Below, one piece after another: positions 15,859-24,930 of a stretch of 64,000 nucleotides of DNA. Each line of letters opens with the position of its first letter. Position 1 is the first letter of the stretch. Under the pieces are notes generated by a model, which was given only the letters and a program-made list of their open reading frames with translations, ran no database searches and was not told the origin of the DNA. The position numbers were made by a program, and so were the translations under genes. Origin of the DNA: Thiothrix lacustris DSM 21227 (GTDB lineage: Bacteria > Pseudomonadota > Gammaproteobacteria > Thiotrichales > Thiotrichaceae); contig NZ_JHYQ01000006.1 in the NCBI RefSeq assembly GCF_000621325.1, positions 1 to 64,000 on the forward strand, written 5' to 3'.

Positions 15859-16987
15859 ACAGTACCGTTAATGTCATGGTTTCGTTGTGTAAGCCGCATT
15901 TACCGCCTTCCTTAATGGGCGCTAGTTCGCCGAAAGAGTAAAAGCCCAGTTGCTGGCTATCCTTTGGGAGGTATTCCAAGATGGCATCAAGCTCTTGGTC
16001 GGTATCATGCGCCATGACCAGCTTGCGCCCTGAGCAACTGATGGTGAGTGCTAGAACGGGTTGATTGGGCGGGAGCTTTTTGGATATATTCCGGGCGGCG
16101 AGTTCTGCACCATCGAGAAGGTTGTCAAAACTACCGTACATGAGCTGTGTATGGTAGCCAACGGGGATGTCGGCAATGAATTTTAGGCTGTTTTCAGTTT
16201 CATCTATGCCTATGATGGTACGTACCACGTAATGGTCTTTGGATTCATTCCAAATGGCTAATGGGAAGTGCAGAGCCGTGGCAGGCAGATTGTTGGCATG
16301 TTCACCAAGGTATTGCTTGTAGAGTTGGAGGGCAGGCTGGCCGTCAATTTCATACAGAACGTTGTTACTTGACCGGGTGATAAGGCGTTCTGGACCAAAG
16401 GGTTTGAAGCCATCTTGGGCATGACTGGCAAATACTAATTTTTCACCGTAAAAGCCAATCCCAATGGCTCGATGCGTGTTGGCTTGTCCGTTAAATAAAA
16501 CCCATGTGTGTTCAAAATGCATTTTATCGCTGGCTAGCCCGCCGACCAATGTGACTTTTTGTTGGTCGATGGCGGATGCGATGCCGTTGATCAGATCATT
16601 GCCTTGGGTATGGAGGCCATCGCTAAAAATCATGATGCCTTTCAAATCAGGAGCATTCAGGTCGTTAGCGATAGCTTTTCCTGCAAAAAAGGAGTCTTCT
16701 AGGCGTGGTATTGTAGCGGTCGCCAAAGCTAAATGACTGTTGTGAAAGTGGATGATGCCAACTACTAGGCCGCTTTCAAGCAAATGTTCATTAAAGATGC
16801 CTGCAACAGTGGAGCAGCCTGCAATGATGGAATTGGCATATTTTTTATGTAAAGTATCCAATGCTTGTTGGTATTGCTGGCTATCCGGTTCGCTGAATAC
16901 TAGTACTAGGGTTTGCGGTGAGTCGATATCCGGCAAAGGTTTGTGCCAACCTGTTGCGTGCGTGAAAAAAGTTAAGATGACTTGCAT
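15845..16987 (-). CDS. FIST-domain sensory protein
   Basis: About 380 residues with a FIST_N domain (roughly 20-215; SIIAGCSTVAGIF and the GLASD segment) and a FIST_C domain (roughly 225-365; ISCSGRKLVM and GFYSFGELAPI). FIST domains are thought to bind small ligands, perhaps amino acids, in signalling proteins. There is no signal peptide or membrane span. I chose ATG 16987 because GGGAG lies about 9 nt upstream; TTG 17017 and ATG 17008 are in-frame alternatives. The 14-bp overlap with the kinase gene suggests coupled translation and a joint sensor. Confidence 0.85.
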   Translation of the reverse strand: MQVILTFFTHATGWHKPLPDIDSPQTLVLVFSEPDSQQYQQALDTLHKKYANSIIAGCSTVAGIFNEHLLESGLVVGIIHFHNSHLALATATIPRLEDSFFAGKAIANDLNAPDLKGIMIFSDGLHTQGNDLINGIASAIDQQKVTLVGGLASDKMHFEHTWVLFNGQANTHRAIGIGFYGEKLVFASHAQDGFKPFGPERLITRSSNNVLYEIDGQPALQLYKQYLGEHANNLPATALHFPLAIWNESKDHYVVRTIIGIDETENSLKFIADIPVGYHTQLMYGSFDNLLDGAELAARNISKKLPPNQPVLALTISCSGRKLVMAHDTDQELDAILEYLPKDSQQLGFYSFGELAPIKEGGKCGLHNETMTLTVLYEGS

Positions 16988-17021
16988 TGTTCTTGTCTCC
17001 CGCTGCATGGTTGGCAACGTA

Positions 17022-17059
17022 ATATTATTTTCATTATGATAAATTGCCTAAAATAATAT
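17022..17059. promoter_or_regulatory. AT-rich inverted repeat between FIST and phoH
   Basis: ATATTATTTT (17022-17031) faces AAAATAATAT (17050-17059) across 18 bp. It lies just upstream of the FIST gene in the divergent region and could be an operator for a dimeric regulator or an upstream AT element. No regulator can be named. Confidence 0.35.
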
Positions 17060-17063
17060 CATA

Positions 17064-17111
17064 AGTCAGGTTGATATGACCTACCATTTGTCGGAACGGT
17101 TGAACCTGACT
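17064..17111. promoter_or_regulatory. Inverted repeat overlapping the phoH promoter
   Basis: AGTCAGGTT (17064-17072) and AACCTGACT (17103-17111) form a perfect 9-bp inverted repeat 30 bp apart. The right arm overlaps the -35 of the phoH promoter, so bound protein could block or modulate transcription. This is inferred from position. Confidence 0.4.
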
Positions 17112-17128
17112 GATGCTGTAGCTATACT
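17100..17128 (+). promoter_or_regulatory. Sigma70-type promoter for phoH
   Basis: TTGAAC (17100-17105) and TATACT (17123-17128) are separated by 17 bp. The start point would be near 17135, leaving only about ten bases before the ATG at 17146 and no visible ribosome site. Confidence 0.6.
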
Positions 17129-17145
17129 TTTACTATTACTCATTC

Positions 17146-18156
17146 ATGGAATTGCACACTTTCTTGACTACCACATCCACTGCTGTAACGGAAAGTGACA
17201 GGCACACCGTCCAGTTTGAACTCGAACCTGCGGATACCGAGCGTCTAATGAATCTCTGCGGTCAATTTGACCAGCATTTGCGCCAAATCGAACATCGGCT
17301 CGGCATTGAGCTTAGCAATCGCGGTAACCTGTTCCAGATTACTGGAACGGCGCTGACTGTGCCGTTAACGATCAACCTCTTAAAGGATCTCTACCGCGAG
17401 GCTGCCGATACGGTGCTTAGCCCGGAAAGCATCCATTTATTTCTTCAAGAAGCCAATCTCGACAAGGTACAAGCCAATACCAGCGACGATGTGCGCATCC
17501 GTACCAAACGCGGTTACATCAAGCCCAAGGGTTTGGTGCAAAGCCAATATATCCAGAATATCCGCACCCACGACATTACCTTCGGTATTGGCCCAGCCGG
17601 TACAGGCAAAACCTGGCTGGCGGTTGCGTGTGCGGTGGAGGCTTTGGAGCGTGACGAAGTACGTCGCCTGGTGCTGGTACGGCCTGCGGTAGAAGCGGGG
17701 GAGCGCCTCGGCTTCTTGCCCGGCGATCTGTCGCAGAAAATCGACCCGTATTTACGCCCGATGTACGACGCCCTGTATGAAATGATTGGTATCGAAAAGG
17801 TCAATAAGTTGATTGAACGCAACGTCATCGAAGTTGCCCCGTTAGCGTATATGCGCGGGCGTACCCTGAATGACGCTTTCATCCTGCTGGACGAAGCCCA
17901 AAATACCACCACTGAACAAATGAAAATGTTCCTGACTCGCTTGGGGTTTGGTTCTTCGGCGGTGATCACGGGAGATATTACCCAGATCGACTTGCCGCGC
18001 CATCAGACGTCCGGCCTGCGTCAGGCGGCGGATATTCTGGAAGGTGTTAAAGGCATTAGCTTCAACTGGTTCAGTGGGCGTGATGTGGTACGCCACAAAC
18101 TGGTGCAAAAAATCGTGGAAGCTTACGAAGGGCATGACCGGGAGCACTTGAGATGA
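17146..18156 (+). CDS. ybeZ: PhoH-family ATPase (YbeZ)
   Basis: A 336-residue cytoplasmic P-loop ATPase. The N-terminal ~110 residues resemble the KH-like region of PhoH-like proteins. The Walker A is GPAGTGKT (149-156), and [11 protein letters not shown] carries the Walker [13 protein letters not shown] and [10 protein letters not shown] are family signatures. YbeZ acts with the YbeY endonuclease in RNA maturation, and the ybeY gene overlaps its 3' end by 4 bp here. No Shine-Dalgarno is seen before the ATG and the predicted leader is very short. Confidence 0.93.
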   Translation: MELHTFLTTTSTAVTESDRHTVQFELEPADTERLMNLCGQFDQHLRQIEHRLGIELSNRGNLFQITGTALTVPLTINLLKDLYREAADTVLSPESIHLFLQEANLDKVQANTSDDVRIRTKRGYIKPKGLVQSQYIQNIRTHDITFGIGPAGTGKTWLAVACAVEALERDEVRRLVLVRPAVEAGERLGFLPGDLSQKIDPYLRPMYDALYEMIGIEKVNKLIERNVIEVAPLAYMRGRTLNDAFILLDEAQNTTTEQMKMFLTRLGFGSSAVITGDITQIDLPRHQTSGLRQAADILEGVKGISFNWFSGRDVVRHKLVQKIVEAYEGHDREHLR

Positions 18157-18632
18157 GTTTGCAACTGGATATTCAGAACCCGGAAGATTACCCGAACATT
18201 CCCGCCGAAGCTGATTTGCTACGCTGGGCGCAAGCCGCATGGCCGGGCGGTGCGGATGCCGAAGCCGGTGTGGTGGTGCGCATTGTCAACGCAGCGGAAA
18301 GTCAGGAACTGAACCGCGCTTATCGGGACAAAGATTACCCGACGAATGTGTTGTCCTTCCCCTACGATGAGCCATCTATCCCGGATGAGGAAGATGACGC
18401 TGACGATATAGAGTATCTAGGCGATCTCGTCATCTGCTTGCCAGTGATAGAGCGCGAAGCGGCGGAACAAGGCAAAACGCCTACCCAACATTGGGCGCAT
18501 TTGTTGATACATGGTTTGTTGCATTTACAAGGTTATGACCATATAACGGATGCCGAAGCCGAAGAGATGGAAGGTTTGGAAACCGACATCCTCGGCAAAC
18601 TTGGCTTTCCTGACCCTTATCACTCACCCTAA
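18153..18632 (+). CDS. ybeY: Endoribonuclease YbeY
   Basis: A 159-residue metal-dependent RNase needed for 16S rRNA 3' end maturation and 70S quality control. The zinc motif is H120-GLLH124-LQGYDH130. The preceding [16 protein letters not shown] is the family's conserved strand region. It overlaps phoH by ATGA. An acidic insert ([13 protein letters not shown]) lies between the conserved strands. Confidence 0.95.
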   Translation: MSLQLDIQNPEDYPNIPAEADLLRWAQAAWPGGADAEAGVVVRIVNAAESQELNRAYRDKDYPTNVLSFPYDEPSIPDEEDDADDIEYLGDLVICLPVIEREAAEQGKTPTQHWAHLLIHGLLHLQGYDHITDAEAEEMEGLETDILGKLGFPDPYHSP

Positions 18633-18640
18633 GAGGAAAA

Positions 18641-19513
18641 ATGAAAACTGACATAGGTGACTCGCGACCTCGACCGCGATGGAAACAATGGTTAATAAAA
18701 CAACTCGACCTTACGTCCCAATGCACGGAAGATGTGATGGACGATTTACAACGGGCTAACGAAAAAAATCTGCTACCGGGTGAAATGGTAGGAATGTTGC
18801 AAGGGGTGCTGGAGTTTGGTGCGCTGCAAGTACGCGACATCATGGTTCCCCGTTCCCAAATCAACTTCATTTACCATGAAGACAATTTTACCCAAATTCT
18901 TGCCCGCATTGCACAAACTGAGCATTCACGTTATCCGGTGGTGGATGAAGACCGTGATGATTTGGTCGGCGTGCTGTTGGCGAAGGATTTGCTCAAATAC
19001 AGTGGGCGTGAAAGCGAATTCCAGATTGACGACATTATCCGCCCTGCGCTGATTGTGCCCGAAAGCCAACGCCTAAACCGCTTGCTGACCGAATTCCGCA
19101 GAACTCGCAACCATATGGCAGTCGTCATCGATGAATACTCCGGTATTTCTGGGTTGGTGACATTCGAGGATGTACTGGAACAAATTGTCGGTGAGATCGA
19201 CGATGAGCATGATGACGAGGAAGACGTTTCCAGCAATGTCGTGCCACAAGGTGACGGGCGTTTTATCGTCGAGGCGATGACGCCGATTGATGAGTTTAAT
19301 GCCGTTGTGGGCACTACTTTCGACACCGATGAGTTCGATACCATCGCGGGGATTGTTATCCATGAGTTTGGTAAAATTCCGCGTCAGGGGGAAGAATTGG
19401 TTCTGGATGGCTGGCTGTTCCGGGTATTGAGCAGTGACTCCCGCCGTATTTTGTTGCTGGAAGTATTGCCCCATACTGAAAATTCCTATCCAGTGGAGAT
19501 GCCTGCGTTATAA
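18641..19513 (+). CDS. corC: CorC/YbeX CBS-domain protein
   Basis: A 290-residue cytoplasmic protein with two CBS domains (about 65-185; DIMVPRSQINFI, HSRYPVVDEDRDDLVGVLLA and RNHMAVVIDEYSGISGLVT) followed by a CorC_HlyC transporter-associated domain (about 205-280). Members are linked to magnesium/cobalt efflux and, in the ybeZ-ybeY-ybeX cluster, to ribosome physiology. It starts 8 bp after ybeY with AGAGGA as ribosome site. Confidence 0.93.
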   Translation: MKTDIGDSRPRPRWKQWLIKQLDLTSQCTEDVMDDLQRANEKNLLPGEMVGMLQGVLEFGALQVRDIMVPRSQINFIYHEDNFTQILARIAQTEHSRYPVVDEDRDDLVGVLLAKDLLKYSGRESEFQIDDIIRPALIVPESQRLNRLLTEFRRTRNHMAVVIDEYSGISGLVTFEDVLEQIVGEIDDEHDDEEDVSSNVVPQGDGRFIVEAMTPIDEFNAVVGTTFDTDEFDTIAGIVIHEFGKIPRQGEELVLDGWLFRVLSSDSRRILLLEVLPHTENSYPVEMPAL

Positions 19514-19549
19514 TCCCGACAGTTTTTTGCTGGTTGGAATATTAACAAT

Positions 19550-21106
19550 ATGCTGTCTTTCCGCGATTTTAGTCAATCCCTCTCAAAAGTAGATTACCTG
19601 CTAGCCTTGCTAGCGGGTGCTTCTATGGTTCTGGCGTTTGCGCCACTCGAATGGCTGCCGTTTGCTTGGCTTGCACCTGCCGTATTCTTTTGGCTGAACT
19701 TAAAGCCTATGCCGTTGAAACAGCGTTTGCGTCTAGCATGGGTCTTTGGCGTCGGGTTATTTGCCGGGGGGGCGCACTGGATTTATGTCAGTATCCACTT
19801 TTTCGGCGGGGCGAATACCGCGATTGCAGTGGCAATGGTGGCGATCTTCGTCACGGTGTTAGCAGTGTTCTTGATGGTTTTTGGATGGCTCGCCTCATAT
19901 GCTGCCCCTTTACCGCTGGCGATGCGTTTGCTCGCCGCTTATCCGGCGATTTGGGTATTGACCGAATGGTTTCGTGGCTGGTTTTTGACAGGGTTTCCGT
20001 GGCTACAACTGGGAACTACCCAGATTGATACGTGGTTGGCACATTACGCCCCCGTAACAGGCGTGCTGGGGGTTAGCTGGCTGGTGGCTTTGGGGGCTGG
20101 TGCGTTAGTCTTGTTGGTGGTGGGCACATCCCGCGACCGAATAATCGCGCTGTCTCTGACTGTTGTCACGGTTGCAGGTGGTGTCGGATTAGGGCAAATC
20201 CGTTGGACACAACCCGCCGGAGAGCCGCTGTATGTCAGCATGTTGCAGGGGAATGTCGATCAGCTCACCAAGTGGTCGCCCGAATTCCGCAATGACAATA
20301 TTCAGGCGTATCTGGATTTGATGGATGGGGATAAATATCCCAATGTGGAATCCTCACACTTGGTGATTTGGCCGGAAACGGCGTTGTCAGACTTTTTCCC
20401 GCAATCGCTGGATGTCATGTTACCGTTGCAGCAGTGGGCGCGGGATGCGAAAGCGGATTTGTTGGTAGGGGGCTTCCATGTCAATCGTGATACCGAGGAG
20501 GTTTACAATGCTGTCATGGCGGTAGGCGGTGATCGTGACGTAGAAAAGTCCATCGATACCGGCGAAAACGTGTATGCCAAACAACATCTGGTGCCGTTCA
20601 GTGAATACATACCATTTTTGAAATACCTGCGTTTTCTGGACAGTATTATCAAGCTGCCGTATGACAATGTGACGCCGTGGCATGGTATCAATACCCTGAC
20701 CGTTGCAGGCCAGCCGATGCGTATGTCAGTTTGCTACGAAGATGCGTATGCGGAAGAAATGATTGCCGGATTGCCTGCCGCGACCATGCTGGTGAATGTC
20801 AGCAATGACGGCTGGTTCACCGGGTCTATCGAGCCTGCCCAACACGCCGAAATTGCGCGGATGCGGGCGCTGGAAACCGGGCGTTACCTGCTGCGTGCCA
20901 CCAATAACGGGGTAAGCGCGATTATTGATGAAAAAGGCAAAGTGACGGCTACCGCCGAGCCACAGGTTGCCACGGTCATCAGTGGTTATGCTACCCCCAT
21001 GCAGGGCGCAACGCCGTATGTACGTGTGGGTAACTGGCTGATTATTCCATTAATGTTTATACTGTTGGGGCTTCCAGTGCTGCTGAGACGCGGCCAGTTC
21101 AATTAA
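19550..21106 (+). CDS. lnt: Apolipoprotein N-acyltransferase
   Basis: A 518-residue inner-membrane enzyme that adds the third acyl chain to the N-terminal cysteine of lipoproteins. An N-terminal block of six to seven helices (about 12-215) precedes a periplasmic nitrilase-like domain (about 225-480). The catalytic triad segments are the glutamate in VIWPETALS, the lysine in VYAKQHLVPFSEY and the cysteine in MSVCYEDAYAEE. NVSNDGWF is also characteristic. A final helix ends the protein. It follows corC as in E. coli ybeX-lnt. Confidence 0.95.
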   Translation: MLSFRDFSQSLSKVDYLLALLAGASMVLAFAPLEWLPFAWLAPAVFFWLNLKPMPLKQRLRLAWVFGVGLFAGGAHWIYVSIHFFGGANTAIAVAMVAIFVTVLAVFLMVFGWLASYAAPLPLAMRLLAAYPAIWVLTEWFRGWFLTGFPWLQLGTTQIDTWLAHYAPVTGVLGVSWLVALGAGALVLLVVGTSRDRIIALSLTVVTVAGGVGLGQIRWTQPAGEPLYVSMLQGNVDQLTKWSPEFRNDNIQAYLDLMDGDKYPNVESSHLVIWPETALSDFFPQSLDVMLPLQQWARDAKADLLVGGFHVNRDTEEVYNAVMAVGGDRDVEKSIDTGENVYAKQHLVPFSEYIPFLKYLRFLDSIIKLPYDNVTPWHGINTLTVAGQPMRMSVCYEDAYAEEMIAGLPAATMLVNVSNDGWFTGSIEPAQHAEIARMRALETGRYLLRATNNGVSAIIDEKGKVTATAEPQVATVISGYATPMQGATPYVRVGNWLIIPLMFILLGLPVLLRRGQFN

Positions 21107-21121
21107 CAAAAAGGAATACCT

Positions 21122-22153
21122 ATGTTAAAAAATACCCTTTCCCGCACCATTGCAAGCGTTGCCCTGTGCGCCACCGCTGTCGTTAGCCTGCCTGCCCATG
21201 CGGGTAAAACGCTCGATACCATTAAATCACGCGATCAATTGGTGTGTGGTGTCAATGTCGCGCTGGCAGGTTTTTCCTCCACCGATAGTGAGGGCAAGTG
21301 GAGCGGTATGGATGTGGACTATTGCAAAGCCCTTGCCGCTTCCATCCTCGGCGATGCCAATAAAGTGAAATACGTGCCGCTGAATGCGCAACAACGTTTC
21401 ACCGCACTGCAATCTGGCGAAATCGACATCCTTTCCCGCAATACCACCTGGACACTGACCCGTGATGCTTCGCTGGGTGCAAACTTTGTCGGTGTGATGT
21501 ATTACGACGGTCAAGGTTTCATGGTGAAAAAAGAACTGAAAATCGCCAGTGCCAAAGAACTCAATGGTGCGACCGTGTGTACCCAGTCCGGCACGACGAC
21601 CGAAAAGAACCTGAGCGATTTCGCCCGCGCCAACAAGCTGGACATCAAGCCACTGGTGTTTGAAAAGAATGAAGCAGCCACGGGTGCTTACCAAAGTGGG
21701 CGTTGCCAAGCCTACACCACCGACGCTTCCGGTCTGGCCGCAGAACGTTCTATCTCTAAGACCCCCGATGAGCACATGATCCTGCCAGAAATTATTTCCA
21801 AGGAACCGCTAGGGCCGTTGGTACGCCGTGGCGATGACGAGTTTTTTGCCATTTCCAAATGGGTGTTGAATGCACTGCTGGAGGGCGAAGAATATGGCTT
21901 GACCCAAGCGAATCTGGATGAGAAGAAATCCAGTGATGACCCGAATATCCAGCGCATCCTCGGTACGAGTGAAAATATGGGTACATTGCTCGGGCTGGAT
22001 AAGGAATGGGCTTACCGCGCACTGAAGGCGACTGGCAACTATGGCGAAATTTTCGAGCGCAACGTCGGTAAGGACTCCCCATTGAAGCTGGAGCGGGGTT
22101 TGAACCAGCCGTGGAATAAGGGTGGGATTATGTACGCACCACCGATCCGTTAA
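21122..22153 (+). CDS. aapJ: General L-amino acid ABC transporter, periplasmic binding protein
   Basis: A 343-residue secreted solute-binding protein. A signal peptide (MLKNTLSRTIASVALCATAV, cleavage near PAHAG) precedes a bacterial extracellular family 3 domain with GVNVALAGFSSTDSEGKWSG and NTTWTLTRDASLG, typical of AapJ/BztA. These proteins bind a broad range of L-amino acids. It heads a four-gene operon (binding protein, two permeases, ATPase) and has an AAGGA ribosome site. Confidence 0.93.
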   Translation: MLKNTLSRTIASVALCATAVVSLPAHAGKTLDTIKSRDQLVCGVNVALAGFSSTDSEGKWSGMDVDYCKALAASILGDANKVKYVPLNAQQRFTALQSGEIDILSRNTTWTLTRDASLGANFVGVMYYDGQGFMVKKELKIASAKELNGATVCTQSGTTTEKNLSDFARANKLDIKPLVFEKNEAATGAYQSGRCQAYTTDASGLAAERSISKTPDEHMILPEIISKEPLGPLVRRGDDEFFAISKWVLNALLEGEEYGLTQANLDEKKSSDDPNIQRILGTSENMGTLLGLDKEWAYRALKATGNYGEIFERNVGKDSPLKLERGLNQPWNKGGIMYAPPIR

Positions 22154-22161
22154 GGGTGATT

Positions 22162-23115
22162 ATGGCATTCTGGCGTAACCAAAAAACACGCGGCTGGCTG
22201 TATCAGCTTGCCGCCTTGCTGCTGGTGGCTGCCTGTATTGTCTGGCTGGCGGATAACACGCTGGAAAACATGCGTAATCGCGGCATCCAGAGCGGTTTCG
22301 ACTTCCTGTCACAGCCTGCCGGGTTTGCCATTAGCGAAAGCCTGTTTGGCTACGAATCCACCGACACTTATTGGCGAGCTTTCCTGGCGGGCTTGGGTAA
22401 TACCCTGAAAGTTGCCGTCGTTGGCATTATCCTCACCACCATTCTTGGCGTATTACTGGGGGTAGGGCGGTTTTCCCATAATATCCTGATCCGTGGCTTA
22501 TGCCTGACGTATGTGGAAGTGTTCCGCAATGTTCCGCTGCTGCTGCAATTGTTGATGTGGTATCTGGTGTGCGTGGAATGGTTGCCCAATGTGCGCGAAG
22601 CGGAGCCGTTTCTGGGGATTTATCTGACCAAGGCGGGGCTGGCGTTGCCGTGGTTTGGCGATATGCCAGTTAAGGCAGGTTTCGGGATCAAGGGCGGGGT
22701 GAATCTGTCACCGGAGTTTTTCGCCTTATTGCTGGGGCTGACGATTTACACCGCGTCGTATATTGCGGAAATCGTGCGTAGCGGCATTGCCTCTGTGCCG
22801 CGTGGGCAGCGTGAGGCGGCGCTGGCGCTGGGTTTGAGCCGTGGGCAAACCATGCGTCTAATCCAGTTGCCGCAAGCCTTGCGGGTGATTATTCCGCCGT
22901 TGACCAATCAGTATTTAAATCTGACCAAGAACTCGTCGCTAGCAGTGGCGGTGGGCTACCCTGAATTGGTGTCGATTGCGAATACCTCGCTCAACCAGAC
23001 CGGGCGGGCGGTGGAGTGCATTGCGGTAATCATGGCGGTTTATTTAACGCTTTCCTTGCTGACATCGGCCTTCATGGGCTGGTACAACCGCCGTTCGGCC
23101 ATCAAGGAGCGTTGA
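22162..23115 (+). CDS. aapQ: Amino acid ABC transporter permease
   Basis: A 317-residue inner-membrane permease of the polar amino acid (HEQRo) type, with about seven to eight helices. The EAA-type loop RSGIASVPRGQREAALALGL contacts the ATPase. ATG 22162 follows AGGG at good spacing and is preferred over a GTG at 22156. It pairs with the following permease gene to form a heterodimeric channel. Confidence 0.92.
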   Translation: MAFWRNQKTRGWLYQLAALLLVAACIVWLADNTLENMRNRGIQSGFDFLSQPAGFAISESLFGYESTDTYWRAFLAGLGNTLKVAVVGIILTTILGVLLGVGRFSHNILIRGLCLTYVEVFRNVPLLLQLLMWYLVCVEWLPNVREAEPFLGIYLTKAGLALPWFGDMPVKAGFGIKGGVNLSPEFFALLLGLTIYTASYIAEIVRSGIASVPRGQREAALALGLSRGQTMRLIQLPQALRVIIPPLTNQYLNLTKNSSLAVAVGYPELVSIANTSLNQTGRAVECIAVIMAVYLTLSLLTSAFMGWYNRRSAIKER

Positions 23116-23116
23116 G

Positions 23117-24163
23117 ATGGTCACTTGGTTACGTGCCAATCTGTTCAATAACGTTTTCAACAGTGCCATCACCGTATTGCTGGGGACGTTGTTACTCTAT
23201 GTGTTGTCGCAGGTATGGGGTTGGGGAATCAGCCATGCGGTGTGGGTGGCGGATGCCGAGCAATGCAACACGGCGCGTGGCGCTGGTGCTTGCTGGGGCG
23301 TGGTGGCGGAAAAATACCGCATCATTATTTTCGGGCGTTACCCGTTTGAAGCGCAGTGGCGTCCGCTGCTAGCAACCCTGTTGTTGATGGCTTTGTTGCT
23401 GGCAAGCTGTGTGCGGTTGTTTTGGAAACCGTGGTTAGCGGCGTTGTGGGTTGGCGTACTGGTTGTGTTTTTCATCCTGATGCACGGTGGTGTGTTGGGG
23501 TTGGCAACGGTGACAACCGACCAGTGGGGCGGTTTGCCCTTGACCATTTTGTTGGCATCCTTGTCGGTAGTGGGCGCGTTTCCGCTGGCGGTGTTACTGG
23601 CGTTGGGGCGTATGTCTGACCTACCGGTGATCCGTTCACTGTGTACGGTTTACGTGGAACTGATCCGGGGTGTACCGCTGATTTCGGTGCTGTTCATGGC
23701 CTCGTTCCTGTTCCCGCTGTTCATGCCTGTGGGTACGTCGATTGATGTGTTGCTGCGGGTATTGGTGGCGATGATTCTGTTTGCGGGGGCGTATCTGGCG
23801 GAAGTGATCCGGGGTGGTTTGCAGGCGATTCCGCGTGGGCAATACGAGGCGGCGGCATCTTTGGGGCTGACGTATTGGCAGATGCAGGGCAAGATTATCC
23901 TGCCGCAAGCCTTGGCAACCGTGGTGCCGGGGATCATGAATAACTTCATTTCCACCTTCAAGGATACCTCGTTGGTGACGATCGTGAGCTTGTATGAACT
24001 CACCGGCTCGCTGGATCTGGCGGTTAACAGCGATCCCGACTGGTTGCCGTACAAGCTGGAAGGCTATCTGTTTATCGCCGCCATTTATTTCGTATTCTGT
24101 TTCAGCTTGTCGCGCTACAGCCAGTGGGTGGAGCGGCAGGTGAGCCGGGGGAAAGTGCATTAA
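23117..24163 (+). CDS. aapM: Amino acid ABC transporter permease
   Basis: A 348-residue inner-membrane permease, partner of the preceding gene. The C-terminal half holds the conserved transport domain, with [20 protein letters not shown] and the loop [18 protein letters not shown]. The larger periplasmic region in the N-terminal half (about 40-75) is as in AapM/BztC. Only one base separates it from aapQ, and its TAA overlaps the next ATG by one base. Confidence 0.92.
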   Translation: MVTWLRANLFNNVFNSAITVLLGTLLLYVLSQVWGWGISHAVWVADAEQCNTARGAGACWGVVAEKYRIIIFGRYPFEAQWRPLLATLLLMALLLASCVRLFWKPWLAALWVGVLVVFFILMHGGVLGLATVTTDQWGGLPLTILLASLSVVGAFPLAVLLALGRMSDLPVIRSLCTVYVELIRGVPLISVLFMASFLFPLFMPVGTSIDVLLRVLVAMILFAGAYLAEVIRGGLQAIPRGQYEAAASLGLTYWQMQGKIILPQALATVVPGIMNNFISTFKDTSLVTIVSLYELTGSLDLAVNSDPDWLPYKLEGYLFIAAIYFVFCFSLSRYSQWVERQVSRGKVH

Positions 24164-24915
24164 TGTCTAACAATCAAGCTGACTACATGATCGAATTCGC
24201 CAAGGTCAACAAATGGTACGGTCACTTCCACGTGCTGCGTGACATCGACTTGCAGGTACGCAGGGGGGAACGGATTGTCATTTGTGGCCCTTCCGGTTCG
24301 GGCAAATCGACCCTGATTCGCTGCATTAACCGCCTTGAAAGTCACCAAAAAGGCAAGTTAACGGTAGATAATCTGGAACTCAGCGATGACGTGAAAGTAC
24401 TACACGAAGTCCGCCGCAAGGTGGGCATGGTGTTCCAACAATTCAACCTGTTCCCGCATTTGACTGTGCTGGAAAATCTCACCCTCGCGCCGATTCAGGT
24501 CAATAAACTGTCCAAAGTCGAGGCGGAAGAACGTGCGATGGAACAATTGCAGCGGGTACAAATTGCCGAACAGGCGTACAAATACCCCTTGCAACTCTCC
24601 GGTGGGCAGCAACAGCGCGTTGCCATTGCGCGTACCTTGTGCCTGACCCCGCAAGTGCTGCTGTTCGACGAACCGACTTCCGCGCTCGACCCGGAAATGA
24701 TCAAGGAAGTGCTGGATGTCATGACCGAACTGGCGGAGCAGGGCATTACCATGCTGTGTGTGACCCACGAAATGGGTTTCGCTAAATCGGTGGCTGATCG
24801 GGTGATCTTCATGGATCAGGGGCAGATTGTGGAAGAAAACAACCCGCACGATTTCTTCAATCGCCCGCGCAATGAGCGCACGCAGGCATTTTTGGCGAAA
24901 ATATTGACGCACTGA
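24163..24915 (+). CDS. aapP: Amino acid ABC transporter ATP-binding protein
   Basis: A 250-residue ATPase that powers the AapQM permease. The Walker A is GPSGSGKST, the signature is [13 protein letters not shown], the Walker B is [11 protein letters not shown], and the switch histidine is in [10 protein letters not shown]. The ATG at 24163 forms TAATG with the stop of aapM. An in-frame ATG at 24124 would only overlap aapM further and is rejected. The gene ends 15 bp before the convergent kup gene, with no visible terminator. Confidence 0.95.
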   Translation: MSNNQADYMIEFAKVNKWYGHFHVLRDIDLQVRRGERIVICGPSGSGKSTLIRCINRLESHQKGKLTVDNLELSDDVKVLHEVRRKVGMVFQQFNLFPHLTVLENLTLAPIQVNKLSKVEAEERAMEQLQRVQIAEQAYKYPLQLSGGQQQRVAIARTLCLTPQVLLFDEPTSALDPEMIKEVLDVMTELAEQGITMLCVTHEMGFAKSVADRVIFMDQGQIVEENNPHDFFNRPRNERTQAFLAKILTH

Positions 24916-24930
24916 AGGTATGTTCAGACC

